Shown here: positions 41,719 to 55,182 of the stretch, piece by piece
Numbering within the stretch: position 1 is the first letter of the stretch
Layout: each line of letters starts with the position of its first letter
NCBI RefSeq assembly: GCF_005860775.1
Contig: NZ_VCHQ01000009.1
Location: 153,997-217,996, forward strand
Origin: Klebsiella indica
GTDB lineage: Bacteria > Pseudomonadota > Gammaproteobacteria > Enterobacterales > Enterobacteriaceae
DNA length: 64,000 nucleotides
Direction: 5' to 3'
Translations under genes and position numbers: made by a program
Notes under the pieces: model-generated
Seen by the model: only the letters and a program-made list of their open reading frames with translations
What the model was told of the DNA's origin: nothing
Databases searched by the model: none

Positions 41719-41949
41719 TTATTGATCTTGTACCCACGCTAAACGTGAAAGCAGGCCAAAAGCATTGATCCCGGATATGTGAAGATTTTCGTCATCTTCA
41801 TATAAGGCAACGTTAGTCTGGCGAAAAATACGACGACTTATCCTGCCAATGTAATGATTATTTATATCCGTAACAGTGGCGAAATACGTAATAATTGTGC
41901 TCCTTACTTTTAGCACGGTGTTATCCATGGATTTTTTAGCATAGACCAT
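41719..41949 (-). CDS. Hypothetical small protein between yniA and pfkB
   Basis: A 76-residue frame on the same strand as pfkB and yniA, in the place where E. coli has ydiZ. It has no clear ribosome-binding site. The second ATG (41925) would give 68 residues starting MDNTVLKV. Sequence features are modest: a polar N-terminus and a basic stretch GRISRRIFRQ. I do not recognise it and cannot say it is YdiZ. It could be a chance frame. Confidence 0.3.
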   Translation of the reverse strand: MVYAKKSMDNTVLKVRSTIITYFATVTDINNHYIGRISRRIFRQTNVALYEDDENLHISGINAFGLLSRLAWVQDQ

Positions 41950-41967
41950 CGTGATGATTTGGCGACT

Positions 41968-41989
41968 CCCGCCGACGTGACAGCGGGAA
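41968..41989 (-). terminator. Inverted repeat after pfkB
   Basis: TCCCGC and GCGGGA flank a 10-base loop just beyond the pfkB stop. No T-run follows, so it may be a weak terminator or an mRNA 3'-end stabiliser. Confidence 0.5.
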
Positions 41990-41997
41990 TCAAGAGA

Positions 41998-42930
41998 CTA
42001 ACGACCGCGCAGGTAGTCGTAGATTTTTTGCGTATTTTCCAGCGAGCAAAGTCGGGTACCCTGATTTATTGTTGCGGCGCTCCCCGCTGCAACACCAAAG
42101 CGAACCATATCTTCGAGCGAGGCGTTTTCCGCCAGCCGTAAGGTCATTGCGCCGACCATACTGTCCCCGGCGCCGACGGTACTCTGGCTTTTCATTGGCG
42201 GCGGTACGACCTGGACGCAGCCGTCCGCATCAACGCCTAAAGCCCCCTGCGGACCCAGTGAAACGACGACCCGATGGGCTTTTCCCGAGTCGATTAACTG
42301 TTGTGCGGCCTTGCGCACATCATCAGGCTGGCTGAGATCGCGTTGCACAAGGGCGCTAAGTTCTTTCTGATTCGGTTTTACCAGTTCAATATTGCCGACT
42401 TCAAGGGCCGCGGCGAGCGCCTCACCGGAGCTATCCACAATGCAGCGCAAGCCATGCTGTTGCGCATTTTTGACTAACTGCCGCAGGTTATCGACGCTAA
42501 TCCCTGGGGGCAGGCTCCCGCTGATGACTAACAGTGAGCCGGGCGTGAGCATGAGAACTTTTTCCTCAAGCAGATGGAACTCCTCCTTAGTTAATGCTGC
42601 GCCCGGCATCACGAAACGATACTGCTCACCGCTGGCGTTGACATGTACATGAAGATTCTGCCGTGTCCAGTCTGCCGCTTCTACCGTGTCCACCGGGACA
42701 TGCTCACCCATCAGCAGTGTCGTCAGGTGTTCACCGGTGGCGCCGCCGACCGGGAAGATCGCGGTAGCGCTGCCGCCAAGAAAGGTAATCGCCCGCGCGA
42801 CATTAATGCCGCCACCGCCAGGCTCAAACACAGGGGCGCTACAGCGTAACTTGCCTTCAGGATACATTTGCGGTGTTTGCGTAGCGCTGTCGAGAGAGGG
42901 GGCGAGCGTGAGCGTATAGATTTTGGTCAT
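41998..42930 (-). CDS. pfkB: 6-phosphofructokinase II
   Basis: A 310-residue ribokinase-family (PfkB) enzyme, the minor phosphofructokinase isozyme of glycolysis. The N-terminal signature is GGGGINVARAITFLGG and the catalytic Asp/anion-hole motif is STVGAGDSMVG. ATG at 42930 gives MTKIYTLTLAPSLDSAT, matching the family; an upstream in-frame ATG at 42960 lacks support. It is divergent from ydiY as in E. coli. Confidence 0.96.
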   Translation of the reverse strand: MTKIYTLTLAPSLDSATQTPQMYPEGKLRCSAPVFEPGGGGINVARAITFLGGSATAIFPVGGATGEHLTTLLMGEHVPVDTVEAADWTRQNLHVHVNASGEQYRFVMPGAALTKEEFHLLEEKVLMLTPGSLLVISGSLPPGISVDNLRQLVKNAQQHGLRCIVDSSGEALAAALEVGNIELVKPNQKELSALVQRDLSQPDDVRKAAQQLIDSGKAHRVVVSLGPQGALGVDADGCVQVVPPPMKSQSTVGAGDSMVGAMTLRLAENASLEDMVRFGVAAGSAATINQGTRLCSLENTQKIYDYLRGR

Positions 42931-43220
42931 CCGATTTCCTCCATAATACGGGACTGCCACACTGTTTTTAAACCATAGCCGTCAACAGGGGCGAGAGAAG
43001 TCAATGTTAAGGATATGCATAAACGTTGCTGTTTTTATCTTTATGAACGAAAAATTGTTTTGAGAAGCGTCTTATACAAAAAATGAAATAGTAATTGATT
43101 GCTAAGTTAATCGTGCTTTTTTATAATTTACTCCCTTTCTTAGGGTCGACAATCAACGATCCTCGCGAAAGTTTCCGGGACCTTTCGAGTCTCCTTTTAT
43201 GTGTACGGACTTTAAATTAA

Positions 43221-43979
43221 ATGAAGCTTTTAAAGACAGTACCCGCAGCAGTCATGCTGGCGGGAGGGCTTTTTGCGTCTGCATGCGCAATCGCCGATGA
43301 TTCCGTTTTTACTGTCATGGATGACCCTTCCACAGCCAAAAAACCTTTCGAAGGTACTGTTAATGCCGGCTATCTGGCGCAGTCCGGCAATACGAAAAGT
43401 TCCTCGATGACCGCGGACTCCACTTTGACCTGGTATGGTGGCACCACTGCATGGTCGTTGTGGGGGAATGCCAGCAATACCTCTTCAAACGATGAGCGTT
43501 CTTCAGAAAAGTACGCGGTTGGTGGGCGTAGCCGTTATAATCTGACTGACCAGAATTATCTTTTTGGTCAGGCAAGCTGGCTGACGGATCGTTATAACGG
43601 TTATCAGCAACGTGATGTGCTAACCGCAGGTTATGGTCGACAGGTTCTGAATGGCCCGATTTATAGTTTGCGTGTTGAATTTGGTCCTGGCGTACGTTAT
43701 GACGAGTATACCGATGGCGATGACAAAACCCGGCCGCTGGGCTACGCATCAGGAACATGGGCGTGGCAGATGACGGATAACACCAAATTTACGCAGGGTG
43801 TCTCGGTATTCGGATCTGACGATACGACGCTGAACTCAGAAAGCGCATTAAACGTTGCTATCAATGCACATTTTGCTCTCAAAGTGGCCTATAACCTGAC
43901 GTGGAACTCTCAGCCTCCTTCTTCAGCTCCGGAACATACTGACCGGCGCACGACAGTGTCGCTTGGATATAAAATGTAG
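43221..43979 (+). CDS. ydiY: DUF481 outer-membrane beta-barrel protein YdiY
   Basis: A 252-residue protein with a Sec signal peptide (cleavage likely near AIADD) and a predicted small outer-membrane barrel rich in alternating aromatic strands, ending in an aromatic/hydrophobic C-terminus (SLGYKM). Relatives are described as salt- or acid-inducible outer-membrane proteins. Length is identical to E. coli YdiY. There is no obvious ribosome-binding site directly before ATG. Confidence 0.92.
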   Translation: MKLLKTVPAAVMLAGGLFASACAIADDSVFTVMDDPSTAKKPFEGTVNAGYLAQSGNTKSSSMTADSTLTWYGGTTAWSLWGNASNTSSNDERSSEKYAVGGRSRYNLTDQNYLFGQASWLTDRYNGYQQRDVLTAGYGRQVLNGPIYSLRVEFGPGVRYDEYTDGDDKTRPLGYASGTWAWQMTDNTKFTQGVSVFGSDDTTLNSESALNVAINAHFALKVAYNLTWNSQPPSSAPEHTDRRTTVSLGYKM

Positions 43980-43985
43980 TATTTT

Positions 43986-44014
43986 CAGGCCGGATTTTCC
44001 GGCCTGATCGTTTT
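43986..44014 (+). terminator. Terminator of ydiY
   Basis: CAGGCCGG-ATTTT-CCGGCCTG, an 8-bp GC-rich stem, followed by ATCG and TTTT. Confidence 0.9.
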
Positions 44015-44249
44015 AACATATAGCAATGTATAGTGTTATTATTTCTGGTCTCTTGTTTTGTCTTTTATAAAAAGAACGGGCCTGTATGCATTCCACGTAA
44101 TCATTTTTTGCTAACCAATGCAGAGTTAATTTGACACAAAAAGACAACTATTTCCTCGGACAAAAATGTGATTTGGATCTATACTGGACAACAGTGGAGA
44201 AGCGGTTTTTTCCATGTTATTACCTGTAATAAATAAGAGAATAACTATC

Positions 44250-44483
44250 ATGAGAAATAGCAAAATCGCACTGGCGGCAACAATGTTGTGCATGATATCT
44301 TTCGGCGCATTCGCTGCCACCCCGTTGCCCCAACCGGATGACAATCACCATACGCCAATCGGTATCGCTAAAGCCACCGATGTTGAAGCGGGCTCCAATA
44401 TTGCGCCGGGTTCGCAATCAACCGGTCAGTCAATGAATGATGCATTTGATGTGCATAAGCTTGTAGCGGGTGAATGGTCCTGA
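44250..44483 (+). CDS. Small exported protein of unknown function
   Basis: A 77-residue frame with a good signal peptide (MRNSKIALAATMLCMISFGAFA, cleaved before ATPLP). The mature part is about 55 residues, acidic and Pro/Asp/His-rich with no cysteine and no membrane segment. The upstream TAAGAGAA is a weak ribosome-binding site. It lies alone between ydiY and thrS, where E. coli has the arpB pseudogene. I do not recognise the family. Periplasmic location is inferred from the signal peptide. Confidence 0.68.
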   Translation: MRNSKIALAATMLCMISFGAFAATPLPQPDDNHHTPIGIAKATDVEAGSNIAPGSQSTGQSMNDAFDVHKLVAGEWS

Positions 44484-44698
44484 TATTCGACGGTAATCTA
44501 TTTTATATTTGCGTATTTTTTCTGGCGATAAGCAGGTTAAAGATGTAGCCGCAGGCTTTTCGCATTTTTAATGTCAGATATTTATAGTGTCTATTGCTAT
44601 TTTTTTTGCGATTGGGATTGTGTGCTATTATTCTCTTGATGGCGCAATGTTAACATAATTATCCAGCAATTTTTATTTCTCAATCAATAATAGCTATT
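44484..44698. other. AT-rich gene-free stretch before the composite repeat
   Basis: Low-complexity AT-rich DNA with T-runs and no supported gene. Together with the element at 44699-44833 and the thrS leader it makes up the gap between the small exported protein and thrS. Confidence 0.5.
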
Positions 44699-44833
44699 GA
44701 TACTCTAAATGATTCGAGTTTCAGAACAAAACGGTTAACCGTTTTGGACCCGCACTTGCGCGGGCCCTGCCTGTCGCGGGCCGGGGATGGGGCGAGTATT
44801 GCCAACGCACCGCAGCTTGAAATATGACGGGGA
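44699..44833. repeat. ERIC-like element with a replaced or inserted core
   Basis: The left end (GATACTCTAAATGATTCGAG, near 44699-44718) and the right end (GCAGCTTGAAATATGACGGG, 44812-44831) match the two ends of ERIC elements, as in the intact copy at 54323-54449. The usual core (GTGAATCCCC...GACTGGGGTGA) is absent. Instead there are about 75 bp of strong palindromes: AAAACGGTTAACCGTTTT at 44728-44745, CCCGC/GCGGG at 44749-44764, and a GGCCC/GGGCC pair after it. Confidence 0.7.
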
Positions 44834-45006
44834 TGACCTCACGTGACTTTAATCACACAGTAATGATGTGTAAACTAACCGTTGGTGTTATCAACGAGCG
44901 GCTGCAGGTGGGGGCGAATCGGGAAACGGTCGCAAACATACTTTCGCAGAGTGAAGCGGGAACTGGGTCTGAACTTGTTGATAATTATGATTATATTGTT
45001 TTGTAT

Positions 45007-45027
45007 GTGCTCTTTCGTGTGGGGCAC
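45007..45027 (+). promoter_or_regulatory. ThrS operator domain with threonine anticodon-like loop
   Basis: GTGCTC and GGGCAC form a 6-bp stem around a loop that contains CGT at 45016-45018, about 33 bases before the thrS ATG. This matches domain 2 of the E. coli thrS operator, where the loop mimics the tRNA-Thr anticodon (CGU) and ThrS binding blocks ribosomes. The ribosome-binding site AAGGA lies in the open segment after it. Confidence 0.85.
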
Positions 45028-45048
45028 CACTGCAAATAAGGACATGAA

Positions 45049-46977
45049 ATGCCTGTAATTACGCTTCCTGATGGCAGCCAACGCCATTTTGATCATGCTG
45101 TGAGCCCGATGGATGTTGCTCTGGATATCGGTCCGGGTCTGGCGAAAGCCACGATTGCTGGCCGTGTCAACGGCGAGCTGGTTGACGCCTGTGATCCCAT
45201 TGAAAACGACGCAACGTTATCTATCATCACCGCTAAAGATGAAGATGGTCTTGAGATTATTCGTCACTCCTGCGCACACCTTTTGGGGCATGCGATTAAA
45301 CAGCTGTGGCCAAATACCAGGATGGCGATCGGTCCGGTTGTCGACAATGGTTTCTATTATGATGTCGATCTGGACCATACCCTGACCCAGGAAGATATCG
45401 ATGCGCTCGAAAAACGTATGCACGAGCTCGCCGAGAAAAACTATGATGTCATCAAGAAGAAAGTCAGCTGGCACGAAGCGCGTGAAACCTTTGTGAATCG
45501 CGGTGAGAGCTATAAAGTCTCTATTCTTGATGAAAATATTGCGCATGATGACAAACCTGGTTTGTATCATCACGAAGAATATATCGACATGTGCCGCGGG
45601 CCGCACGTGCCGAATATGCGTTTCTGTCATCATTTCAAATTAATGAAGACCGCGGGAGCGTACTGGCGCGGCGACAGCAACAATAAAATGCTGCAGCGTA
45701 TCTACGGCACCGCCTGGGCAGATAAAAAATCGCTGAACGCCTATCTGCAGCGTCTTGAAGAAGCTGCAAAGCGTGATCACCGTAAAATCGGTAAGCAGCT
45801 TGACCTGTATCATATGCAGGAAGAGGCCCCGGGCATGGTGTTCTGGCACAATGACGGCTGGACTATCTTCCGTGAACTGGAAACGTTCGTGCGTTCTAAG
45901 CTGAAAGAGTACCAGTATCAGGAAGTTAAAGGCCCGTTTATGATGGACCGTGTGCTATGGGAAAAAACCGGCCACTGGGACAACTATAAAGATGCGATGT
46001 TCACCACGTCTTCTGAGAACCGTGAATATTGCATCAAGCCGATGAACTGTCCGGGGCACGTACAGATTTTCAACCAGGGGCTGAAATCCTACCGCGATCT
46101 GCCATTGCGTATGGCTGAATTCGGGAGTTGCCATCGTAACGAGCCTTCAGGCGCGCTGCATGGTCTGATGCGCGTACGTGGCTTTACTCAGGATGATGCG
46201 CATATCTTCTGTACGGAAGATCAGGTGCGTGATGAAGTGAACGCCTGTATTCGTATGGTCTACGATATGTACAGTACCTTTGGCTTCGATAAGATCGTCG
46301 TCAAACTGTCAACGCGTCCGGAAAAACGTATCGGTAGCGATGAAACATGGGATCGCGCTGAAGCGGATCTGGCGGTGGCGCTGGAAGAAAATAACATCCC
46401 GTTTGAATATCAACTGGGTGAGGGCGCATTTTATGGCCCGAAAATTGAATTTACGCTGTATGATTGCCTCGATCGTGCCTGGCAGTGCGGTACTGTACAG
46501 CTGGACTTCTCCCTGCCGCAGCGTTTAAGCGCCTCTTATGTTGGTGAAAATAACGAACGACAGGTTCCTGTAATGATTCACCGCGCTATTCTTGGTTCTC
46601 TGGAGCGTTTTATCGGCATCCTGACCGAAGAATTTGCGGGCTTCTTCCCAAGCTGGCTTGCGCCAGTCCAGGTCGTGGTCATGAATATTACGGATTCTCA
46701 GGCTGAATACGTTAACGAATTGACGCGTAAACTACAAAATGCGGGCATTCGCGTAAAAGCGGACTTGAGAAATGAGAAGATAGGCTTTAAAATCCGCGAG
46801 CATACTTTACGTCGTGTCCCGTATATGTTGGTCTGTGGCGACAAAGAAGTCGAAGCCGGCAAAGTGGCCGTGCGCACACGTCGCGGGAAAGACCTCGGCA
46901 GCATGGACGTAAATGAAATGATTGAGAAGCTGCAACAAGAAATTCGCAGCCGCAGTCTTCAACAACTGGAGGAATAA
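45049..46977 (+). CDS. thrS: Threonyl-tRNA synthetase ThrS
   Basis: A 642-residue class II synthetase that charges tRNA-Thr. The N-terminal TGS domain (about 1-61) is followed by the editing domain, with [12 protein letters not shown] and the metal-type motif [13 protein letters not shown]. The catalytic core has motif 2 [20 protein letters not shown] and zinc-site residues (MNCPGH, and a later His). The C-terminal anticodon-binding domain starts near [11 protein letters not shown]. It represses its own translation through the leader operator and is the first gene of the thrS-infC-rpmI-rplT cluster. Confidence 0.98.
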   Translation: MPVITLPDGSQRHFDHAVSPMDVALDIGPGLAKATIAGRVNGELVDACDPIENDATLSIITAKDEDGLEIIRHSCAHLLGHAIKQLWPNTRMAIGPVVDNGFYYDVDLDHTLTQEDIDALEKRMHELAEKNYDVIKKKVSWHEARETFVNRGESYKVSILDENIAHDDKPGLYHHEEYIDMCRGPHVPNMRFCHHFKLMKTAGAYWRGDSNNKMLQRIYGTAWADKKSLNAYLQRLEEAAKRDHRKIGKQLDLYHMQEEAPGMVFWHNDGWTIFRELETFVRSKLKEYQYQEVKGPFMMDRVLWEKTGHWDNYKDAMFTTSSENREYCIKPMNCPGHVQIFNQGLKSYRDLPLRMAEFGSCHRNEPSGALHGLMRVRGFTQDDAHIFCTEDQVRDEVNACIRMVYDMYSTFGFDKIVVKLSTRPEKRIGSDETWDRAEADLAVALEENNIPFEYQLGEGAFYGPKIEFTLYDCLDRAWQCGTVQLDFSLPQRLSASYVGENNERQVPVMIHRAILGSLERFIGILTEEFAGFFPSWLAPVQVVVMNITDSQAEYVNELTRKLQNAGIRVKADLRNEKIGFKIREHTLRRVPYMLVCGDKEVEAGKVAVRTRRGKDLGSMDVNEMIEKLQQEIRSRSLQQLEE

Positions 46978-47523
<546 letters not shown>

Positions 47524-47598
47524 GGCCTTCAAGTAGCAATACCCGTGGTGCCTGTTATGGGTTCCGCGGGCGTTGTTCGCCTCAGTTTCGTTAATTAA

Positions 47599-47820
<222 letters not shown>

Positions 47821-47849
47821 GTCGTTAACCCTTTTAACTTTTTAATTAG

Positions 47850-48227
<378 letters not shown>

Positions 48228-48235
48228 GCCAGTTG

Positions 48236-48262
48236 AAAGAGGGGGCTAGTCTCCCTCTTTTC
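48236..48262 (+). terminator. Terminator after rplT
   Basis: GAAAGAGGG pairs with CCCTCTTTTC around GGCTAGTCT, and the T-rich side provides the U-run. Confidence 0.9.
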
Positions 48263-48282
48263 GTTTCAGGAGTAGCAATACA

Positions 48283-48311
48283 TTGACTTTTATAACCGTA
48301 AGCCTTTCAAT
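48283..48311 (+). promoter_or_regulatory. pheM-pheST promoter
   Basis: TTGACT (48283-48288) and TTCAAT (48306-48311) are spaced by 17 bp, about 40 bases upstream of the pheM leader peptide. Confidence 0.75.
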
Positions 48312-48349
48312 ACGGCCTTACGTTTCTTACCAGACAAGGTAACGCAAGC

Positions 48350-48394
48350 ATGAATGCTGCTATTTTCCGTTTCTTTTTTTACTTTAGCACCTGA
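48350..48394 (+). CDS. pheM: Phenylalanyl-tRNA synthetase operon leader peptide PheM
   Basis: A 14-residue leader peptide ([14 protein letters not shown]) with five Phe codons, identical to E. coli PheM as I recall it. When Phe-tRNA is scarce the ribosome stalls in the Phe run, the antiterminator forms and pheST is transcribed. Confidence 0.96.
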
Positions 48395-48442
48395 ACGCAG
48401 GAGGCTAGCGCGTGAAAGAAGAAACGGAAAACAGCGCCCTGA

Positions 48443-48468
48443 AGCCTCCCAAGTGGAGGCTTTTTTTT
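48443..48468 (+). terminator. pheST attenuator terminator
   Basis: AGCCTCC-CAAGT-GGAGGCT followed by a run of T residues, 50 bases after the pheM stop. It is the terminator arm of the leader attenuator. Confidence 0.95.
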
Positions 48469-48592
48469 ACTCGTCGTATTCCAGGTTGCAAATGCGTTGC
48501 TGGCGATCGTTCACCCCGATCATGTGGTTATTATGTCAATGTCCGGGGGCGCACTCCTTCGCCGCTTGCCTGCAACTCGAACGACAGAGTAA

Positions 48593-52045
<3,453 letters not shown>

Positions 52046-52049
52046 ACCT

Positions 52050-52349
52050 ATGGCGCTTACAAAAGCTGAAATGTCAGAATATCTGTTTGATAAGCTTGGG
52101 CTTAGCAAGCGGGATGCTAAAGAGCTGGTAGAGTTGTTTTTCGAAGAGGTCCGTCGCGCTCTGGAAAACGGTGAGCAGGTAAAACTCTCCGGGTTCGGCA
52201 ACTTCGATTTGCGTGATAAGAACCAACGCCCGGGTCGTAATCCGAAAACGGGAGAGGATATTCCAATCACAGCCCGGCGAGTTGTGACGTTCAGACCCGG
52301 TCAGAAGCTAAAAAGCCGTGTCGAAAATGCGTCACCCAGAGACAAATAA
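52050..52349 (+). CDS. ihfA: Integration host factor alpha subunit
   Basis: A 99-residue DNA-bending protein that forms a heterodimer with IhfB and also functions in narG regulation. The conserved beta-arm with its intercalating proline is [20 protein letters not shown]. It starts 4 bases after the pheT stop. Confidence 0.98.
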   Translation: MALTKAEMSEYLFDKLGLSKRDAKELVELFFEEVRRALENGEQVKLSGFGNFDLRDKNQRPGRNPKTGEDIPITARRVVTFRPGQKLKSRVENASPRDK

Positions 52350-52361
52350 TCTGAACTAACC

Positions 52362-52387
52362 AAAAAGGCCGCTATGCGGCCTTTTTT
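52362..52387 (+). terminator. Terminator of ihfA
   Basis: AAAAAGGCCGC-TAT-GCGGCCTTTTTT, a strong hairpin with T-run. It precedes btuC, so btuC needs readthrough or its own promoter. Confidence 0.93.
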
Positions 52388-52445
52388 CTTTTCTTTGCTG
52401 AATACAGTAAAATCAATCACATTCCTGTTGTGGATTTCGGAATCT

Positions 52446-53432
52446 ATGCTGATTTTTGCTCAAATTCAACGGCGTCATAACTGGCGATGGCTTGCCGGAT
52501 TAACGCTGTTGTTGTTGATAACGTCAATCATCAGCCTGTGCGCAGGCGACCAGTGGATAGGCCCTGGCGAATGGTTCAGCGCCAAAGGCGAGCTTTTTAT
52601 CTGGCAGATCCGTCTGCCGCGGACGCTGGCTGTTTTGCTGGTCGGCGCCGCGCTGGCGCTTTCGGGGGCGGTTATGCAGGCGTTGTTTGAAAACCCGCTG
52701 GCCGAACCAGGGCTGCTGGGGGTTTCCAACGGTGCCGGGGTGGGCTTGATTGCAGCCGTTTTGTTGGGCAAAGGGTGGCTGCCCGACTGGGCTCTGGGGC
52801 TGTGCGCGATCATGGGGGCGCTGATCATCACCTTTATTTTACTGCGCTTCGCCAGGCGGCATTTATCAACCAGTCGTCTGCTGCTGGCGGGCGTTGCGCT
52901 CGGCATTATTTGTAGCGCGCTGATGACCTGGGCGGTCTATTTTTCCACGTCGTTTGATCTTCGCCAACTGATGTACTGGATGATGGGCGGTTTTGGCGGC
53001 GTTGACTGGCAACAGCTATGGTTGATGCTGGCGTTATTACCGGTGTTGGCCTGGGTGTGCCTGCAATCGCAGCCGCTGAATTTATTGGCGCTGGGGGAGG
53101 TTTCTGCTCGCCAGTTGGGATTGCCGCTGGCGCTGTGGCGTAACCTGCTGGTAATCACCACGGGCTGGCTGGTGGGCGTCAGCGTGGCGCTGGCCGGGGC
53201 AATTGGTTTTATCGGTCTGGTTATTCCGCATATTCTGCGTTTATGCGGTTTGAGCGATCATCGCGTGCTGCTCCCGGCCTGTCTGTTAGCGGGAGCCAGC
53301 GCACTGCTGGTGGCCGACATTGTCGCGCGTCTGGCGCTGCCGGCGGCGGAGTTACCTATCGGTGTGGTCACCGCTACGCTGGGGGCGCCGGTGTTTGTCT
53401 GGTTATTATTGAAATCTGCGCGTCCGCAATGA
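52446..53432 (+). CDS. btuC: Vitamin B12 ABC transporter permease BtuC
   Basis: A 328-residue inner-membrane permease with ten helices of the FecCD family. It pairs with BtuD and receives cobalamin from BtuF. Signature stretches are [39 protein letters not shown] and [21 protein letters not shown] at 52446 is preferred; the frame extends further upstream only through the ihfA terminator. Confidence 0.95.
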   Translation: MLIFAQIQRRHNWRWLAGLTLLLLITSIISLCAGDQWIGPGEWFSAKGELFIWQIRLPRTLAVLLVGAALALSGAVMQALFENPLAEPGLLGVSNGAGVGLIAAVLLGKGWLPDWALGLCAIMGALIITFILLRFARRHLSTSRLLLAGVALGIICSALMTWAVYFSTSFDLRQLMYWMMGGFGGVDWQQLWLMLALLPVLAWVCLQSQPLNLLALGEVSARQLGLPLALWRNLLVITTGWLVGVSVALAGAIGFIGLVIPHILRLCGLSDHRVLLPACLLAGASALLVADIVARLALPAAELPIGVVTATLGAPVFVWLLLKSARPQ

Positions 53433-53443
53433 TAGGTCAACGC

Positions 53444-53475
53444 TTCCCCCGCAGGCGCTGCGCCTGTGGGGGAAA
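53444..53475. terminator. Inverted repeat between btuC and a lipoprotein gene
   Basis: TTCCCCCGCAGGCG and CGCCTGTGGGGGAA form a long GC-rich stem with one wobble position around a short loop. It separates two convergent genes and probably terminates both, though T-runs are poor. Confidence 0.65.
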
Positions 53476-53481
53476 AACGTG

Positions 53482-54285
53482 TTACCAGCCTTTAATGGCA
53501 TCGCCTTTGTAGACTTCCGCAGCTTTGTCGGCAACATCCTGGGTCTGGAACGCATTTTTCAGTTCCTGAACCTTCTTGCTGTCTTTATTATCCTGACGGG
53601 AAACGATGGCGTTGACGTACGGAGAGTCCGGGCCTTCCATAAATAAACCATCGCGGGCAGCGGACAAACCCGCCTGGGCGGAGAAGTTAGTATTAATAAT
53701 CGACAGCGCAACGTTTGGGTCATCCAGCGTGCGGGTCAACTGCGGCGTATCGACTTCGACAATTTTCAGTTGTTTGGGATTGTTGATAATATCCAGTGTT
53801 GTCGGCAGGTAACCCACGCCCTCCTTCAGCTTGATTAAACCCTGGGCCTGCAGCAGCAACAGGCTGCGTCCCAGCGTCGTGGCTTCATTTGACAGAGTAA
53901 TTGTCGCACCATCTGGCAATTCACTGATATTTTTGATTTTCTTAGAGTAAGCCGCAATCGGGAAAACAAAAGTTTTACCGACAATAGCAAATTTATAGCC
54001 GCGTTCTTTTGACTGCGCGTCAAGATACGGTAGCGTCTGGAAAGCGTTAACATCGACGTCTTTATTGTTTAAGGCTTCGTTAGGCAGCACGTAATCATTA
54101 AACGAGATCACTTCGACATTAAGGTTGTATTTTTCTTTAGCCACATGTTCTACGACTTTCCAGATAGCTTCATCCGGCCCGGTGTTAATTGCTACTTTAA
54201 TCTTATTATCTTCATCCGGCGAGCAGGCTGATAACAGCGTGACGGAAGCCGCAATTAACACTGCGCTAAATATCTTTTTCATCAA
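53482..54285 (-). CDS. MetQ/NlpA-family substrate-binding lipoprotein
   Basis: A 267-residue lipoprotein with lipobox LLSAC (Cys20). The mature part is an NLPA-type periplasmic binding domain (GPDEAIWKVVEHVAKEKYN, VDVNAFQTLPYLDAQSKERGY, ATTLGRSLLLLQAQGLI, VDTPQLTRTLDDPNVALSIIN). Family members bind methionine for the MetNI transporter. No permease or ATPase gene is adjacent, and it runs opposite to btuC and btuE. It therefore looks like an orphan, possibly using the MetNI machinery from elsewhere. The ligand is not proven. Confidence 0.88.
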   Translation of the reverse strand: MMKKIFSAVLIAASVTLLSACSPDEDNKIKVAINTGPDEAIWKVVEHVAKEKYNLNVEVISFNDYVLPNEALNNKDVDVNAFQTLPYLDAQSKERGYKFAIVGKTFVFPIAAYSKKIKNISELPDGATITLSNEATTLGRSLLLLQAQGLIKLKEGVGYLPTTLDIINNPKQLKIVEVDTPQLTRTLDDPNVALSIINTNFSAQAGLSAARDGLFMEGPDSPYVNAIVSRQDNKDSKKVQELKNAFQTQDVADKAAEVYKGDAIKGW

Positions 54286-54322
54286 TAAAACTCTCTTAAA
54301 TTAACAAACTGCGAGATAGTAT

Positions 54323-54449
54323 TATACCCTAAATTATTCGAGTTGCAGGAAGGCGGCGACGCAGTGAATCCCCGGGAGCGTACTCCAGTACGTGACTGGG
54401 GTGAACGAGGAAAGCCAACGCACATGCAACTTGAAGTATGACGGGTATA
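54323..54449. repeat. ERIC element (127 bp, intact)
   Basis: Exactly 127 bp with the ERIC landmarks: TATACCCTAAATTATTCGAG on the left, the core GTGAATCCCCGGGAGCGTAC and CGTGACTGGGGTGAACGAGG, and GACGGGTATA on the right. It lies between the orphan lipoprotein gene and btuE and can fold into one long imperfect hairpin. Confidence 0.95.
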
Positions 54450-54630
54450 TATCCATTTACCTCTGTACACTGAATTACTCGGGCCGCTGTTGCGGCCAAT
54501 GTATGTCGCGCGCTTTGTTACATCAAGAGACACTCCTGGGCGATTCAAAGTAGAATGACATGGCCTGAATCCGCTACAGTAGATAAGGATCACCTGACGC
54601 AGAAACCGTTTTATTCACTGAGGGAAGGCT

Positions 54631-55182
54631 ATGCAACACGATATTCTTAATACTGAAGTCACCACCATTGATGGTGAGAAAACAACGCTTCTGCCCTATG
54701 CCGGCAAGGTGTTGTTGATCGTTAACGTCGCCTCGAAATGTGGCCTGACCCCGCAATATGCGCAGTTAGAAGCACTGCAAAAAGATCTCGAAAGCGAAGG
54801 TTTTAGCGTACTTGGCTTCCCGTGTAATCAGTTCCTCGGACAGGAGCCAGGCAGTGAGGAGGAGATTAAAACGTTCTGTAGCACGACCTATGGCGTGACT
54901 TTCCCCATGTTCAGCAAAATTGATGTCAATGGCGAACATCGTGCGCCTTTGTATCAGAAGCTGGTTGATTCCGCGCCGCAGGCGGTGGCGCCTGAAGGCA
55001 GTGGCTTCTATGAGCGCATGGCCAGTAAAGGTCGGGCACCGCTGTATGTGGATGATATTTTGTGGAACTTCGAAAAATTCCTGATTGGCCGTGACGGTCA
55101 GGTCATCTGCCGGTTCTCCCCGGATATGACGCCGGACGATCCGCAACTGGCAGCAGCCATTAAAGAGGCATTAGCGAAATAA
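54631..55182 (+). CDS. btuE: Thioredoxin/glutathione peroxidase BtuE
   Basis: A 183-residue peroxidase of the glutathione-peroxidase fold that reduces H2O2 and organic peroxides using thioredoxin (preferred in E. coli) or glutathione. The catalytic Cys37 lies in [12 protein letters not shown], and the Gln and Trp partners in [13 protein letters not shown] and LWNFEKFL. Despite its name it is dispensable for B12 transport. Its stop overlaps the btuD start (TAATG). Confidence 0.96.
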   Translation: MQHDILNTEVTTIDGEKTTLLPYAGKVLLIVNVASKCGLTPQYAQLEALQKDLESEGFSVLGFPCNQFLGQEPGSEEEIKTFCSTTYGVTFPMFSKIDVNGEHRAPLYQKLVDSAPQAVAPEGSGFYERMASKGRAPLYVDDILWNFEKFLIGRDGQVICRFSPDMTPDDPQLAAAIKEALAK

